From Blautia sp. (GTDB lineage Bacteria; Bacillota; Clostridia; Lachnospirales; Lachnospiraceae): 64,000 nt of DNA. The stretch is taken from positions 1 to 64,000 of the forward strand of contig JAMPFM010000005.1 in assembly GCA_023664455.1 (NCBI GenBank). Reading direction: 5' to 3'. Shown here piece after piece: positions 1 through 9,801 of the stretch; position 1 is the first letter of the stretch, and every line of letters starts with the position of its first letter. A program made the translations under genes and the position numbers. The notes beneath the pieces were generated by a model that was given only the letters and a program-made list of their open reading frames with translations, did not search any database and was not told where the DNA came from.

Positions 1-321
1 CAGAGCAGGAATTTCACCTGCTTATATTTCAAGCGCCGAACTGGCGCACTCCTTCACTCATCAAGGAATTATAACATTCCAATAAATACGTGGCAATCCA
101 AAAAATCCCGGAGACGCTATACAATTTCAATTATTTGTATCTTTTTGTGAAAATTTTATAAATTTTTCATAAAATCTTTACAAAAAAGTTTTTTACGAAA
201 AACTAATTGAATAGACTTTTCCTGCAAAAAATCTTATGTTATACTATGATATACATAGATATACATAGTATCAGATATCAGAATAATCAAGTATTAAGAT
301 AGATAACACGAGGTACGGGAA
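1..321. other. Intergenic leader of the sensor kinase: two small hairpins and a palindrome
   Basis: No gene is visible. Two short perfect hairpins occur at the left edge: 4-22 (AGCAGG/CCTGCT) and 33-47 (GCGCC/GGCGC). They may belong to the untranslated end of whatever precedes the window. From about 120 the DNA is very AT-rich. A palindrome at 241-271 (ATACTATG, 15-nt spacer, CATAGTAT) sits 50 bp upstream of the kinase start and could be an operator or part of the promoter; TATACT at its left edge would serve as a -10, but no good -35 is seen. Confidence 0.4.
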
Positions 322-2502
322 GTGGAAAAGAAACATCGATTATTTTATCTGCTGATCATTGTTTCTGCATCAATGATTGTCTGTCTGGCGGGTTTCATTT
401 ATGTTAGGCGGATGAATACAGCTATTTCGGAAAATATCATCAATTCTATCAGTGAAATCGCAGAACACGACAAGGAAACGATTCAGACCTATATTGAAAT
501 CTGCTGGAGGGATCTCCACGAAATCAAGGAACGTTTTATCAGCTTTGAATGCAAAACGTTTGAAGATGTTGAAACGCGCATGAACCTGGAATGCGCTTCC
601 AGCGATTTTACTCACATTTACTTAGTTACCGAAGATGGCACTGTCTATACCGATAAGTATGTGGTCTATACACCAGACAATGATACCATGAATCGGAATC
701 TGGATTTTCGCTCTTATTTTAAAGAAAAGGACGAGAAAATTGTCATTCGCTTCGACGATAAAACAGAAGGCGGATGGCTGTCAAAAGAAAGTATTTTATA
801 CGGAATCCGACTAAAAGACTATTCTGTAGAGGGGAAAAAAATATTTGCCCTGATTGGAATCAGCGACATCTCTTCCATTCAGGACAACATGGTCATCGAC
901 AGTTTTATCAAAGATAGAAAAGTCCGTGGTCACAGTGCCCTCATAGACATGCGCGGAAACTATATTATCAATGTTAACAAAGAAATTTATTTAAATAAAC
1001 AGAATAACCTCTTCGACCACCTTTCGGAATCCGAAAGTTCCGATTTGTCAAATGAAGAAGTCCTGGAAAAACTTAAAAACCGAGAAACTTTTGGATTTTA
1101 CCATTCCCATGCCGGCGAGAAAGGCAAAGAGCTGTTTTATTTTATCCCGTTAGAAGATACGTTCAACCTATATTTTGTCATGTCCGTTAATGAGGAAGTC
1201 TTTGTAGAACAGAGACGGACGTTTGTATCCCTCAGCATGACAATGGCAATCTTCTCTATGGCCACCGTTTTCGTCATGCTGCTAATTATCATGAGACTGC
1301 AGATGAAAACCATACGGACCACGGAGGCTGCCCGCTCGCAGAAAGAATTTCTTTCCAATATGAGCCACGAAATACGGACGCCGCTAAACGGGCTGATTGG
1401 TATGAATCATCTGATTATGGTCAATATCGATGACGAGAGCCAGAAACCGCAGATTAAGGAATGGCTGAAAAAATCCCACAGCACGGCGAACTATCTGCTG
1501 TCGCTGGTAAACGATATCCTGGATATGTCAAAACTACAGGCTGGAAAAGTGGACATCTTAGAAGACCCTCTGCTGGTTTCTGCTATGATTGATGAGATTG
1601 CCGCGATGCAGGCGGACAACATCAAAAACCGGGGTGTGGAATTTATTGTAGAAAAAGAGATTATCGAACCTTGTATCGAAGGTGATATCGTCCGCACCAA
1701 ACAGATTTTGATGAATATCGTTGGGAATGCCGCCAAATTTACACCGGAAGGTAAATGGATTAAACTTTCCGTCGCACAGGAAAAAACGGACGATGCCCAT
1801 GTCATCACGACTTACCGCTGTCAGGACACCGGCATCGGAATATCCGAAGAATACATTGACAAAATATTTGACTCATTCAGTCAAGAGCGAAACCGGAATC
1901 AGGAAGGCATCAAAGGAACCGGTCTTGGCATGGCAATCAGTAAACTCCTCGCCAACGCTATGGGCGGCGATATCACGGTAGAAAGCGAACTTAACGTCGG
2001 CAGTACGTTTACTGTCACCATTCCTTCTAAGATTGTACACGATATTCCTGCCAATCTGGAAAAACAAGATGCACAGGATGAAGACGAAAATGCTGCCAAT
2101 TCCGTGCGCAGGGCGGACGGCAACCCCATCAAAGTCCTTGTCGCTGAGGACGTGGAACTCAATGCAGAAATTTTACTGGAAATCCTCAGAATGGAAGGCT
2201 TTGAGACTGCACTTGCACAGAACGGACAGGAAGCGCTGGATTTGTTTGCACAATCCGAAATTGGGGAATTTGATATTATCCTGATGGATATGCAGATGCC
2301 CATCATGGACGGCTGTACTGCGGCAAGCAATATCAGAAAGCTGGATAGATCCGATGCGAAATCCATTATCATCTACGCCTGCACCGCCAACATGTTCCAG
2401 GAAGACAGGGAACAGGCGCTATCCAGTGGAATGAACGACTTCCTCACGAAACCAATCGACGTGAATATCCTGCTGAAAAAGTTAAAGAAAAAAGAAACCT
2501 AA
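322..2502 (+). CDS. Hybrid sensor histidine kinase with C-terminal receiver domain
   Basis: The 726-residue membrane kinase begins at a GTG, about 8 nt after an AGG-containing site. A transmembrane segment at about residues 8-29 and a second at about 303-325 bound a roughly 270-residue extracytoplasmic sensor region of the double-Cache size. The cytoplasmic part has a HisKA domain with phospho-acceptor His349 in the SHEIRTPLNG motif. An HATPase follows, with an N box (NIVGNAAKF), a G1 box (DTGIGIS) and a G2 box (GTGLGMAIS). A receiver domain ends the protein, with Asp656 in the MDMQMPIMDG motif. No separate response regulator or DNA-binding output lies beside it, so the output partner is elsewhere. 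The downstream solute-binding lipoprotein gene is 53 bp away on the same strand and may supply the ligand-binding partner; that link is inferred. Confidence 0.9.
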   Translation: MEKKHRLFYLLIIVSASMIVCLAGFIYVRRMNTAISENIINSISEIAEHDKETIQTYIEICWRDLHEIKERFISFECKTFEDVETRMNLECASSDFTHIYLVTEDGTVYTDKYVVYTPDNDTMNRNLDFRSYFKEKDEKIVIRFDDKTEGGWLSKESILYGIRLKDYSVEGKKIFALIGISDISSIQDNMVIDSFIKDRKVRGHSALIDMRGNYIINVNKEIYLNKQNNLFDHLSESESSDLSNEEVLEKLKNRETFGFYHSHAGEKGKELFYFIPLEDTFNLYFVMSVNEEVFVEQRRTFVSLSMTMAIFSMATVFVMLLIIMRLQMKTIRTTEAARSQKEFLSNMSHEIRTPLNGLIGMNHLIMVNIDDESQKPQIKEWLKKSHSTANYLLSLVNDILDMSKLQAGKVDILEDPLLVSAMIDEIAAMQADNIKNRGVEFIVEKEIIEPCIEGDIVRTKQILMNIVGNAAKFTPEGKWIKLSVAQEKTDDAHVITTYRCQDTGIGISEEYIDKIFDSFSQERNRNQEGIKGTGLGMAISKLLANAMGGDITVESELNVGSTFTVTIPSKIVHDIPANLEKQDAQDEDENAANSVRRADGNPIKVLVAEDVELNAEILLEILRMEGFETALAQNGQEALDLFAQSEIGEFDIILMDMQMPIMDGCTAASNIRKLDRSDAKSIIIYACTANMFQEDREQALSSGMNDFLTKPIDVNILLKKLKKKET

Positions 2503-2555
2503 AATACCAAAGAGAATCCATACAGACGATACTCTAAGTAAAGGAAGAAAACATT

Positions 2556-3878
2556 ATGAAAAGAAAACGAATCGCCGGCGCACTTACACTCCTATTGTGT
2601 CTCAGTCTCCTGACAGGCTGCAGTGGTAAAAGTAAAAAAGATGTGACCCTTATTATCAAGGTTCCCAACCTTGTCATGAATTCTGTCAGCAATCCTGATA
2701 TTATAGATTCCGGTATTTTTTTGCAGCAGGCAGGTGAAGAATTTGCCACGCAGTACGAAAATGCCAACGTCACAATCCAAGTGGAATCCTTTGAATATAT
2801 CGACGAAGTGGCAGCAATTACAGACAGCTTTGATACAGAAAACGCTACCGATATTCTCTATGAAGGCTACTTCAATATGGCGTCCTATCTGCATACCGGC
2901 AGGGTGGTCCCGTTAGATGATATCATCTCGGATGACTTGCGGGCAGATATCGACGACGCTTCCTGGGCAATGAGCATGGCAAATGGGAAAACCTATATGA
3001 TGCCCTTTTTGAGTATGCAGAATATCCTCATTTACAACAAGGAGCTTTTTTTGGAATGCGGTCTCGACAACTATATCGCTGATTCCGTCAGTATTCAGAA
3101 CTGGACAATCGAAGAATGGACCGATATCCTGAATACCTTGGCAGCAAATCTTCCTGAACGCAGCTATCCCATGATGATGTATGGGAAAAACAATCAGGGC
3201 GATACCCACATCATGTCCTATCTCCGGGCTTTTGGAAGCACAATTTTTGATGAGGACGGACATTTTGATTTTGAAAATGAAGCGTCCGTCAAGGCGCTTG
3301 AATGGCTGCAGTCCGGCGTAGAAAAAGGCTGGTATCCGCCCCACCCGGAAAATCTGGAAATCTCAGACTGCAATGAATTATTCAGTAACGGACAACTTGC
3401 AATCCATATATTTAATAATGCGAATTTTACCCTTTACGATAATATGAATAATTATGGATATGTGAATTTCCCCGGTAATGTGGCGACCTCTTTCATAACC
3501 GGCTTTGAAGTATTTGACAACGGCGATGAAATAAAAGTACAGGCGGCAAAAGATTTCATCAAGTTTATTTATGAAAATGACAAATGGCTGGATATGTCCG
3601 CCGGAAATATCCCCGCAAGCAGAAAAGTTTCTAATAAGTATCAGAACCATATCACGATGCTGGACGAATTTACCAACAATGCCGTAAATGTGGTGGATTT
3701 CATGAATAATAGCCCGAACTGGCAGGGAAACGACACTTCCGTCCGCAGCGTATTCTGGCCCAATATCCATGAATTGCTGTCTCTGACTATCACCCCGCAG
3801 GAATGTGCAAGGATGTTGGATGAAAGCTGCAATGCCGCGTTGGATACGGGGTGGGAAAATAGTACGTTGCATGAGTAG
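2556..3878 (+). CDS. Extracellular solute-binding lipoprotein (ABC transporter family 1 type)
   Basis: The 440-residue protein has a lipoprotein signal: positively charged start, hydrophobic core and the lipobox LTGC with Cys22 as the predicted lipidation site. The mature part has the size and layout of carbohydrate-type solute-binding proteins, including the MPFLSMQNILIYNKELF stretch and Trp/Tyr-rich ligand-lobe segments. An AAGGAAG ribosome binding site precedes the ATG. No permease or ATPase gene is adjacent, so it either feeds an uptake system encoded elsewhere or acts as a periplasm-like sensor partner of the upstream hybrid kinase, with which it is probably co-transcribed. A strong terminator follows directly. 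Confidence 0.85.
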   Translation: MKRKRIAGALTLLLCLSLLTGCSGKSKKDVTLIIKVPNLVMNSVSNPDIIDSGIFLQQAGEEFATQYENANVTIQVESFEYIDEVAAITDSFDTENATDILYEGYFNMASYLHTGRVVPLDDIISDDLRADIDDASWAMSMANGKTYMMPFLSMQNILIYNKELFLECGLDNYIADSVSIQNWTIEEWTDILNTLAANLPERSYPMMMYGKNNQGDTHIMSYLRAFGSTIFDEDGHFDFENEASVKALEWLQSGVEKGWYPPHPENLEISDCNELFSNGQLAIHIFNNANFTLYDNMNNYGYVNFPGNVATSFITGFEVFDNGDEIKVQAAKDFIKFIYENDKWLDMSAGNIPASRKVSNKYQNHITMLDEFTNNAVNVVDFMNNSPNWQGNDTSVRSVFWPNIHELLSLTITPQECARMLDESCNAALDTGWENSTLHE

Positions 3879-3911
3879 GATTTCTTTCCTGTAGGATTCC
3901 CTTTACTCTTC

Positions 3912-3952
3912 AAGCGCTTTTCTTTCTAAATTCCAAGAAAAGCGCTTTTTTT
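3912..3952 (+). terminator. Rho-independent terminator after the kinase/solute-binding pair
   Basis: A perfect 12-bp stem (AAGCGCTTTTCT at 3912-3923 with its complement at 3936-3947) and a 12-nt loop are followed by a run of T. The broken restriction gene on the other strand reads into this hairpin, so its last eight residues are not native. Confidence 0.9.
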
Positions 3953-5170
3953 GTAAGTGATATGCTCGATAATAGCTGTCGCTTTTTCGTCATTAATCAG
4001 CGCGGCTGCCTTAACGATAAACTCCTCTGGATTATCCTTAAACTGATTAAATACCGCCGGCTTGATTCCCTGCAGAATTGCAATGACTGCCTTGCGGGTA
4101 AGCCCGGTTTCATCCACAAGTTTTCCGATAAGATCATACTTCACATTGGAATTTGCCGTAATCGTCACTCCATAACTGGCAGATTCTTCTTTCACAAAAG
4201 AAGCGCCGGAAAGCAGCTCATCTTTCGACTTGATGTTATCCATCGCGCCAGTTTCTACACGAAAATAAATCCTCGCAACACGCAGCCTTGCATCGAGAGA
4301 AGCAATCGCCTTCCTGACAAACTCGTCCGTATCAAAATCAACGACATAAACAGGCTTTGCATTCATCTTTGCCCACAACGCTTTGAACTCCGGCATTGCC
4401 AGCTTATCTTCATCAACCTGCAGCTCAACATTATTGCTGCGGGCATTTTCAGGCTGCATACTCCGGGCATCGTAAATAGAATCGACAATCGCCATCACCG
4501 ATACCGCAGAATCCGCCACTTCTTCTGCTACCTTAATTTCCCCATTTGCCTTATCTTCATAATACTTATCAGTCAGAATGCCTTTGCGGTCAATATAACC
4601 ATTTACAATCATATCATAATGGATTGCAGAGGCTGTATCCTGATCGATAACCTGCTCATTCCCCTTATCATCCTTTATCACCCTGCCAACGAACAAATCA
4701 AGGGTAGCAGCACGCGGTCTGTCAGCCACAGCATCCGCCATTTCCGTTTGCAGTCCCTTAGCAAAGGACTCATAACTTTCGCTCGCAATGACCGTAAGAA
4801 TATTTACATTGTGAACGTCATTTCCAAGCGCATTGGTATCCATACGCTCGCCATCCTGATTGACGCACAGGCGCAGTCCCCTGCCGACCTCCTGACGTTT
4901 GCGGACATCGCTGCCCGACTGCTTTAAGGTGCAGATTTGGAATACGTTAGGATTGTCCCAGCCTTCACGCAATGCAGAATGTGAAAAGATAAAACGCACC
5001 GGGGAACGCTTCGGATTCCGCTCAAGAAGCAATTCCTTATTTTTCATAATCAACTCATAGGCACTGACGTCATCAGAAGTAGTCTCTTTACGGCCAATCT
5101 TACTGTTAACCATCTTGCCCTTACCATCTACAGAAAAATATCCTGCATACATTAGATATTTTGTACTTCT
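3926..5170 (-). pseudogene. Fragment of a type III restriction enzyme Res subunit (helicase C-terminal half)
   Basis: About 408 codons remain of a protein that is normally near 900-1000 residues. Superfamily 2 helicase motif V (SHSALREGWDNPN) and motif VI (RQEVGRGLRL) are clear, which places the fragment in the ATP-dependent Res subunit of type III restriction-modification systems. The Walker A and DEAD motifs are missing upstream, where a TAA lies at 5168-5170 in the same frame. At the other end, homology runs into the neighbouring terminator hairpin and stops. No Mod methyltransferase gene is present. It is therefore a relic truncated at both ends; the reading frame is otherwise open, which suggests fairly recent decay. 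Confidence 0.8.
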
Positions 5171-5333
5171 TTATTTTATCATAGGATATAATCTGTATCT
5201 TTCAAAAAACGTTTTGTAAAAAGCATGGTATAAAAGGAAATAAACACCCATTATACTTTTTGTCCTAAATTGCTCTGTCTGCTCTTCTACATCTGTTTCC
5301 AGAGTATTAGACAGATTCATAATATCAGCAGCC

Positions 5334-6251
5334 TTACACAAATTGTTTCCCATACTGTTTCAGATATGCCTCTGCACGATTTAACGGCAGACCAATTATC
5401 TTTTCTTGAAGCCTTTTCAGAATAGCCTCATCATCAAGACCATCTTCCTGTCCCAATTCAATAATAAGTCTTATTTTAATTTTATCAGATTCAGTTTCAA
5501 TAACAGTTCCACCCATAATGTTTACCAACCTTTCTTCATTTTTGTTCCCGTTTGTAATATGTGTAATGATAGTGTTTGCAAATCCTTTCAAGTCTATCAG
5601 TTCATCATCTGATAATTCGCCCGCCTGATGCATACGTTCCATCTCATCCCTAAAATAAGCTAACGACTCTATCGCTTTTTCAATATTGCCATCTGATGCA
5701 ATATCTTTTTCATATCGGGCAATATAGAATGGAATATATGGGAATAACTTCTTTTCAATAATTATTTCCTTTGTCAAATCTTCCAGAATTACATTATCGG
5801 ATTTATAATTAACTGTCTGCCCGTCTGGAAAAGTAAAGGTAATTGTTGTCGTTTTAGGCGTCTTGTCTGTCCTCTTAACATAAATAATCGAAAATCTCGG
5901 CATCGGGATTGTCGCATGTCCGATATCCCATGTAGCAAACTGCCTTGCAACGATAAAAGCATATTCCGCTATCCTGATTGCCATAGAACCATCATCATAA
6001 CTCTGGCACTCCAAAAGATATACTTCACCCTCTATCTTAATTAGGAAGTCAGAAATCTGCTCTTCTATTTTCTTGCTGCCGTCTGCTGTCTCATTTTCAG
6101 TCAGATACCCTTCTGACGGCAGAATCTCCACTTTCGCATCTGCCGGATAATTCTTGTCAAAAACATCATTGATGACAGATACAAACAATCTCTTATGCTT
6201 CATCTTCATCGTTTTAAACACGTTGTCATAATCGGGTGTCTTTTTCTGCAT
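5334..6251 (-). CDS. Rpn family PD-(D/E)XK nuclease-like protein (transposase_31 type)
   Basis: The 305-residue protein resembles the Rpn/YhgA recombination-promoting nuclease family, which Lachnospiraceae carry in many copies. The catalytic core is visible as an Asp in SDFLIKIEGEVYLLECQ, followed by the E-x-Q that replaces the usual E-x-K of the fold. A C-terminal part rich in charged residues ends with an ILKRLQEKIIGL-type helical tail. It sits between two fragments of restriction helicases, which fits the habit of this family of sitting in decayed or mobile regions. The biological role in this host is unknown; the proposed activity is DNA cleavage linked to recombination. Confidence 0.75.
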   Translation of the reverse strand: MQKKTPDYDNVFKTMKMKHKRLFVSVINDVFDKNYPADAKVEILPSEGYLTENETADGSKKIEEQISDFLIKIEGEVYLLECQSYDDGSMAIRIAEYAFIVARQFATWDIGHATIPMPRFSIIYVKRTDKTPKTTTITFTFPDGQTVNYKSDNVILEDLTKEIIIEKKLFPYIPFYIARYEKDIASDGNIEKAIESLAYFRDEMERMHQAGELSDDELIDLKGFANTIITHITNGNKNEERLVNIMGGTVIETESDKIKIRLIIELGQEDGLDDEAILKRLQEKIIGLPLNRAEAYLKQYGKQFV

Positions 6252-6356
6252 ATATGAATCTCACTTTCCCTATTTATATTATACCATTGTGTAGTAAAAA
6301 GGCAATCAGGTGTCAGTAATCGGATTTTCTCATTTTGCATCATTCGCCACACCTCA

Positions 6357-7181
6357 TTACACACCACTTTCATTCCAACCGCTTATCTTTAGTCGCTCCA
6401 TTCTGTTCAAAAGTTTCGATTCCATCTCAGCAAGTTTAGCTGTAATCTTTTCCTTTTCTTCTCCAAACTTTTGTATTTCTTCCAAATCCTCAAGAAATTC
6501 CAGCATACTGTCTTTAAACTTTTCTTTTGAAAGAACCCTTAGGCACTCAATATGCTCTTTTTTATTCGCAGTATCAGTTACATCTATTTTCTGCAGATCA
6601 TCATAATTCAATTTATAAACCAGCAAATGTGTAAGAAGCAAATCTGCTTCCACTTCAAATTTCTTCGCTATATTTTGCATTTTATCATCCAGTAAATATC
6701 TGTGTTTTTCAACAAACTGTTCTACCCTTTCATCGGATATTTGAAAATCTTTTGCTACTCCTGCCGGCTTTCCACTAAGTTTCTCAAATAAAAACTGGCT
6801 TGCATAATTATCCGGCTCTATTTTTACATAAAATTCCTGTTTTCCATATTCTTTCACTATCTGACTCAGCATCATTATAATCGCTTTGTATCCGATTCCC
6901 TGATGCCGGTGCTCCTTCATCAGCTCAATTTCTATTTCCGGTATGTCGTCAGAAATATCTTTCACTGCACATTCACCGCAATATGTACTCTCCGGCAGCA
7001 TTTCTATCACATAGCATATCCTGTTCTTATTTTCAAACTGCTCATGCCACGATCTGTCTTCATAGCCTTCTTTATCGCTTATCTCCTTATTGGGAAAAAG
7101 CGCTACCGATTTTTGCAACGCGAAATAATTCTCCCTGTCTTGTATGCTTTCCTGCTGTATCAGCCTTAAATTTATGTCCAT
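6357..7181 (-). CDS. GNAT family N-acetyltransferase with extra C-terminal region
   Basis: I place the start at the ATG at 7181 (protein begins MDINLRLIQQ) because AAAGGAG lies 9 nt upstream; the open frame extends 35 codons further without a better site. Residues about 1-155 form a GNAT domain with the acetyl-CoA binding loop RHQGIGYKA and the usual late segment (NYASQFLFEKLSG). The remaining 120 residues are helical and charged, with a predicted coiled coil near the end, and I do not recognise them. Substrate unknown. Neighbours are relics of restriction genes, so it may be cargo of the same decayed island. Confidence 0.7.
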   Translation of the reverse strand: MDINLRLIQQESIQDRENYFALQKSVALFPNKEISDKEGYEDRSWHEQFENKNRICYVIEMLPESTYCGECAVKDISDDIPEIEIELMKEHRHQGIGYKAIIMMLSQIVKEYGKQEFYVKIEPDNYASQFLFEKLSGKPAGVAKDFQISDERVEQFVEKHRYLLDDKMQNIAKKFEVEADLLLTHLLVYKLNYDDLQKIDVTDTANKKEHIECLRVLSKEKFKDSMLEFLEDLEEIQKFGEEKEKITAKLAEMESKLLNRMERLKISGWNESGV

Positions 7182-7360
7182 CACACTCTTCTCCTTTACT
7201 GTATCCGCATGGCATATAATTCTGGAAAAGCGCTTTTCCATTTTTTCAGAATTTTTAATATTTCTGGTTGAAGTTTCACATCTCACTTTCTCTCTCTATT
7301 TATTACATGACCTTTTTCAAAATGCAGCCTTGCTATTCCCCAAATCTTTTTGCCAATTGC

Positions 7361-7648
7361 TCAAAAGACGAACTTTCCTGTATCTGCTTTGATGGGATAA
7401 ATAACATCCTCATCCCGCTCCAATACCCTTGCTAACAACAGTTCCGGATAACTATCAAATTTAGCAGTTCCGAAAACACCTTTCTGTATTCCATCAAATA
7501 AAATGGATTTAATATTTCCTGTATATCGCGCATACAGGCTCATTCTTTCCACAAAATTATAATGCTGTGTTAGATTATAATCCCTTCTATCAATGTTTAA
7601 TTCCTTTACATATTTTACCTTTATATTCCTTACACGCAATTCCCACAA
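7361..7648 (-). pseudogene. Fragment of a restriction-type helicase/nuclease (Res-like C-terminal segment)
   Basis: About 95 codons survive. The segment from FVERMSLYARYTGN through FDSYPELLLARVLERDEDVI resembles the linker just before the PD-(D/E)XK nuclease domain of type III Res and related restriction helicases. The reading then changes to unrelated residues and stops, so the nuclease domain itself is lost, and the helicase part is absent upstream. It may come from the same ancestral gene as the fragment at 3926-5170 or from a second one. Assignment rests on recall of the family and not on a search. Confidence 0.5.
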
Positions 7649-7693
7649 AAAATACCAGATACAGAGGTTTTCCCTCTATATCCAGTATTTTTT
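7647..7693 (-). terminator. Terminator at the end of the glycolytic cluster
   Basis: AAAAAATAC and GTATTTTTT arms enclose a GAGG/CCTC inner stem. The hairpin has A and T runs on both sides and so can work in both directions; it closes tpiA. Confidence 0.8.
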
Positions 7694-7712
7694 ATTGTAC
7701 CTATGTTGCTTA

Positions 7713-8459
7713 TTAATAATTTACAATCTTCCCAAAATCCGCCTTCAAAGACGCGCCGCCAACCAGACCGCCGTCGATATTCGGCTGTGCGAATAACTCT
7801 GCTGCATTGCCTGCGTTTACGGAACCGCCGTACTGGATACGAACAGCTTCTGCCGTCGCTGCATCATAAATTTCTGCGATACAGTCGCGGATGCCCTTAC
7901 ATACTTCTTCCGCCTGCTCTGTGGTAGCCGTCTTGCCTGTTCCGATCGCCCAGATTGGCTCGTATGCGATAACCATGCCTTTTACTTCATCAGCGGTAAC
8001 ACCTGTCAAATCAGATTTAATCTGTAGTCTAATCCAGTCCATCGTAACGCCCATTTCTCTCTGCTCCAATGTCTCGCCGCAGCAAAGAATCGGAGTCAGA
8101 CCAGCTTCCAATGCTTTCTTTACTTTCTTATTCAGAAGCGCATCGTCCTCTTTGAAATAATCGCGTCTCTCGGAATGACCGATAATCACATATTTTACGC
8201 CCGCATCTTTCAGCATGGCTGCGGAAATCTCGCCTGTATAAGCGCCTTTTTCCTCGAAATACATATTCTCAGCGCCTACTTCTACATTCGTACCTTTTAC
8301 CGCTTCTACAACCGGAACGATATCGATTGCCGGTACGCAGTACACTACGTCTACGCTGTCAGATTTTACCAAATCCTTCAATTCCTCACATAACTTAACT
8401 GCTTCGCTGGGAGTCATATTCATCTTCCAGTTCCCAGCCACAATTTTTCTTCTTGCCAT
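7713..8459 (-). CDS. tpiA: Triosephosphate isomerase
   Basis: Interconverts dihydroxyacetone phosphate and glyceraldehyde 3-phosphate in glycolysis. The 248-residue protein starts at the ATG at 8459 ([14 protein letters not shown]), where GGAG lies 6-7 nt upstream; a longer in-frame start at 8504 would add 15 residues not seen in the family. The substrate Lys in GNWKMN, the catalytic His in IIGHSERR and the catalytic Glu in [11 protein letters not shown] are all present, as is the phosphate-binding YGGSVN loop. It follows pgk by 25 bp and ends at a terminator. Confidence 0.97.
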   Translation of the reverse strand: MARRKIVAGNWKMNMTPSEAVKLCEELKDLVKSDSVDVVYCVPAIDIVPVVEAVKGTNVEVGAENMYFEEKGAYTGEISAAMLKDAGVKYVIIGHSERRDYFKEDDALLNKKVKKALEAGLTPILCCGETLEQREMGVTMDWIRLQIKSDLTGVTADEVKGMVIAYEPIWAIGTGKTATTEQAEEVCKGIRDCIAEIYDAATAEAVRIQYGGSVNAGNAAELFAQPNIDGGLVGGASLKADFGKIVNY

Positions 8460-8484
8460 TTTTATTCTCCATTCTTTTTCTGTT

Positions 8485-9714
8485 TTATTTGTCATCCGCC
8501 GCAACTACGCCGGGCAATTCTTTTCCTTCCAGGAACTCTAAAGAAGCGCCGCCGCCTGTGGAAATATGGCTCATCTTGTCGGCAAATCCAAGCTGATTTA
8601 CAGCCGCTGCACTGTCGCCGCCGCCGATAATCGTGGTTGCATCTGTTTCTGCCAGAGATTTTGCTACGGCAATCGTACCTGCTGCCAGTGTCGGGTTCTC
8701 GAATACGCCCATCGGTCCGTTCCAGACAACCGTCTTAGCGGATTTTACAGCATCAGCATATAATTTAGCGGTTTCCGTACCAATATCCAGACCTTCTTTG
8801 TCTGCCGGAATCTTATCCGCTGCTACGACTTCCACATCAATCGGCCCGTCAATCGGATCCGGGAAATGGTCTGCAACTGTCGTATCTACCGGAAGAAGCA
8901 GTTTCTTGCCAAGTTTTTCAGCCTTTTCCATCATCTCTTTGCAATAATCCAGTTTCTCATTATCTACAAGAGAGTTGCCTACTTCCATGCCTTTTGCTTT
9001 TAAGAAGGTAAACGCCATGCCGCCGCCGATAATCAAGGTATCGCATTTTTCCAACAGGTTATTGATAACGTTTAATTTATCCGCAACCTTCGCGCCGCCA
9101 AGAATCGCTACAAAAGGTCTTACCGGATTCTCTACTGCGTTTCCAAGGAAATCGATTTCTTTCTGCATTAAGTATCCAACCGCATTCTCGCCGCCTTTTT
9201 CAGATATGAATTTAGTTACACCGGCAACAGAAGCATGTGCCCTATGGGAAGACCCAAATGCATCACATACATAAACATCCGCCAAATCTGCAAGTTCTTT
9301 GCTGAACTCTTCACCGTTTTTAGTCTCTTCCGTACCGCGGAAACGGGTATTCTGCAATAATACGACGTCGCCTTCATTCATGGCTTCTACCGCTACCGTA
9401 GCAGCCTCGCCCGTTACGCTGTAATCTGCAACGAAATTTACTTCTTTGCCAAGCTTTTCAGATAATCTTTTTGCAACCGGAGCCAAAGACTCGCCTTCAT
9501 TCGGACCATTTTTTACTTTGCCAAGGTGGGAGCAGAGAATAACTTTCCCGCCGTCTTTTATCAATTTGTTGATGGTCGGAAGCGCTGCCACAATACGGGT
9601 CTCGTCCGTAATCTCACCGTTCTTCAAAGGCACGTTAAAATCGCATCTTACCAGTACGCGTTTCCCCTTTACATTAATGTCGTCTACGGATTTTTTGTTT
9701 AATCCCATTTTCAT
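8485..9714 (-). CDS. pgk: Phosphoglycerate kinase
   Basis: Transfers the acyl phosphate of 1,3-bisphosphoglycerate to ADP. The 409-residue protein has the N-terminal signature [12 protein letters not shown], the [12 protein letters not shown] stretch and the C-terminal nucleotide-binding GGGDSAAA loop. AAGGAGG lies 5 nt before the ATG at 9714. A transcription terminator separates it from gap upstream, so gap may be made in excess over pgk-tpiA, with pgk reached by read-through. Confidence 0.97.
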   Translation of the reverse strand: MKMGLNKKSVDDINVKGKRVLVRCDFNVPLKNGEITDETRIVAALPTINKLIKDGGKVILCSHLGKVKNGPNEGESLAPVAKRLSEKLGKEVNFVADYSVTGEAATVAVEAMNEGDVVLLQNTRFRGTEETKNGEEFSKELADLADVYVCDAFGSSHRAHASVAGVTKFISEKGGENAVGYLMQKEIDFLGNAVENPVRPFVAILGGAKVADKLNVINNLLEKCDTLIIGGGMAFTFLKAKGMEVGNSLVDNEKLDYCKEMMEKAEKLGKKLLLPVDTTVADHFPDPIDGPIDVEVVAADKIPADKEGLDIGTETAKLYADAVKSAKTVVWNGPMGVFENPTLAAGTIAVAKSLAETDATTIIGGGDSAAAVNQLGFADKMSHISTGGGASLEFLEGKELPGVVAADDK

Positions 9715-9722
9715 TTCCTCCT

Positions 9723-9764
9723 TATAAATAAAAAATAAGGTCCGGTCCCTTGAGACCGGACCTT
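9723..9764 (-). terminator. Terminator between gap and pgk
   Basis: A perfect 11-bp stem (AAGGTCCGGTC and complement, 9737-9747 and 9754-9764) is followed on the minus strand by a T-rich run (9723-9736). It is placed to reduce read-through from gap into pgk. Confidence 0.85.
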
Positions 9765-9801
9765 GATAGGTCTTAGTTTTGACTTTTCAAATCTGCAATG
9801 A

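Noticed and set aside
1..120. Possible RNA gene at the left edge
   Set aside because: Two small hairpins are seen, but no tRNA, rRNA or riboswitch core could be recognised.
3962..4927. 321-codon plus-strand frame opposite the Res fragment
   Set aside because: It is the antisense of the helicase fragment, has no ribosome binding site and no recognisable domain.
5171..5353. 60-codon frame between the Rpn gene and the Res fragment
   Set aside because: It has no good ribosome binding site, no recognisable family, and overlaps the Rpn gene end; it ends at the stop in front of the Res relic and looks like junction sequence.
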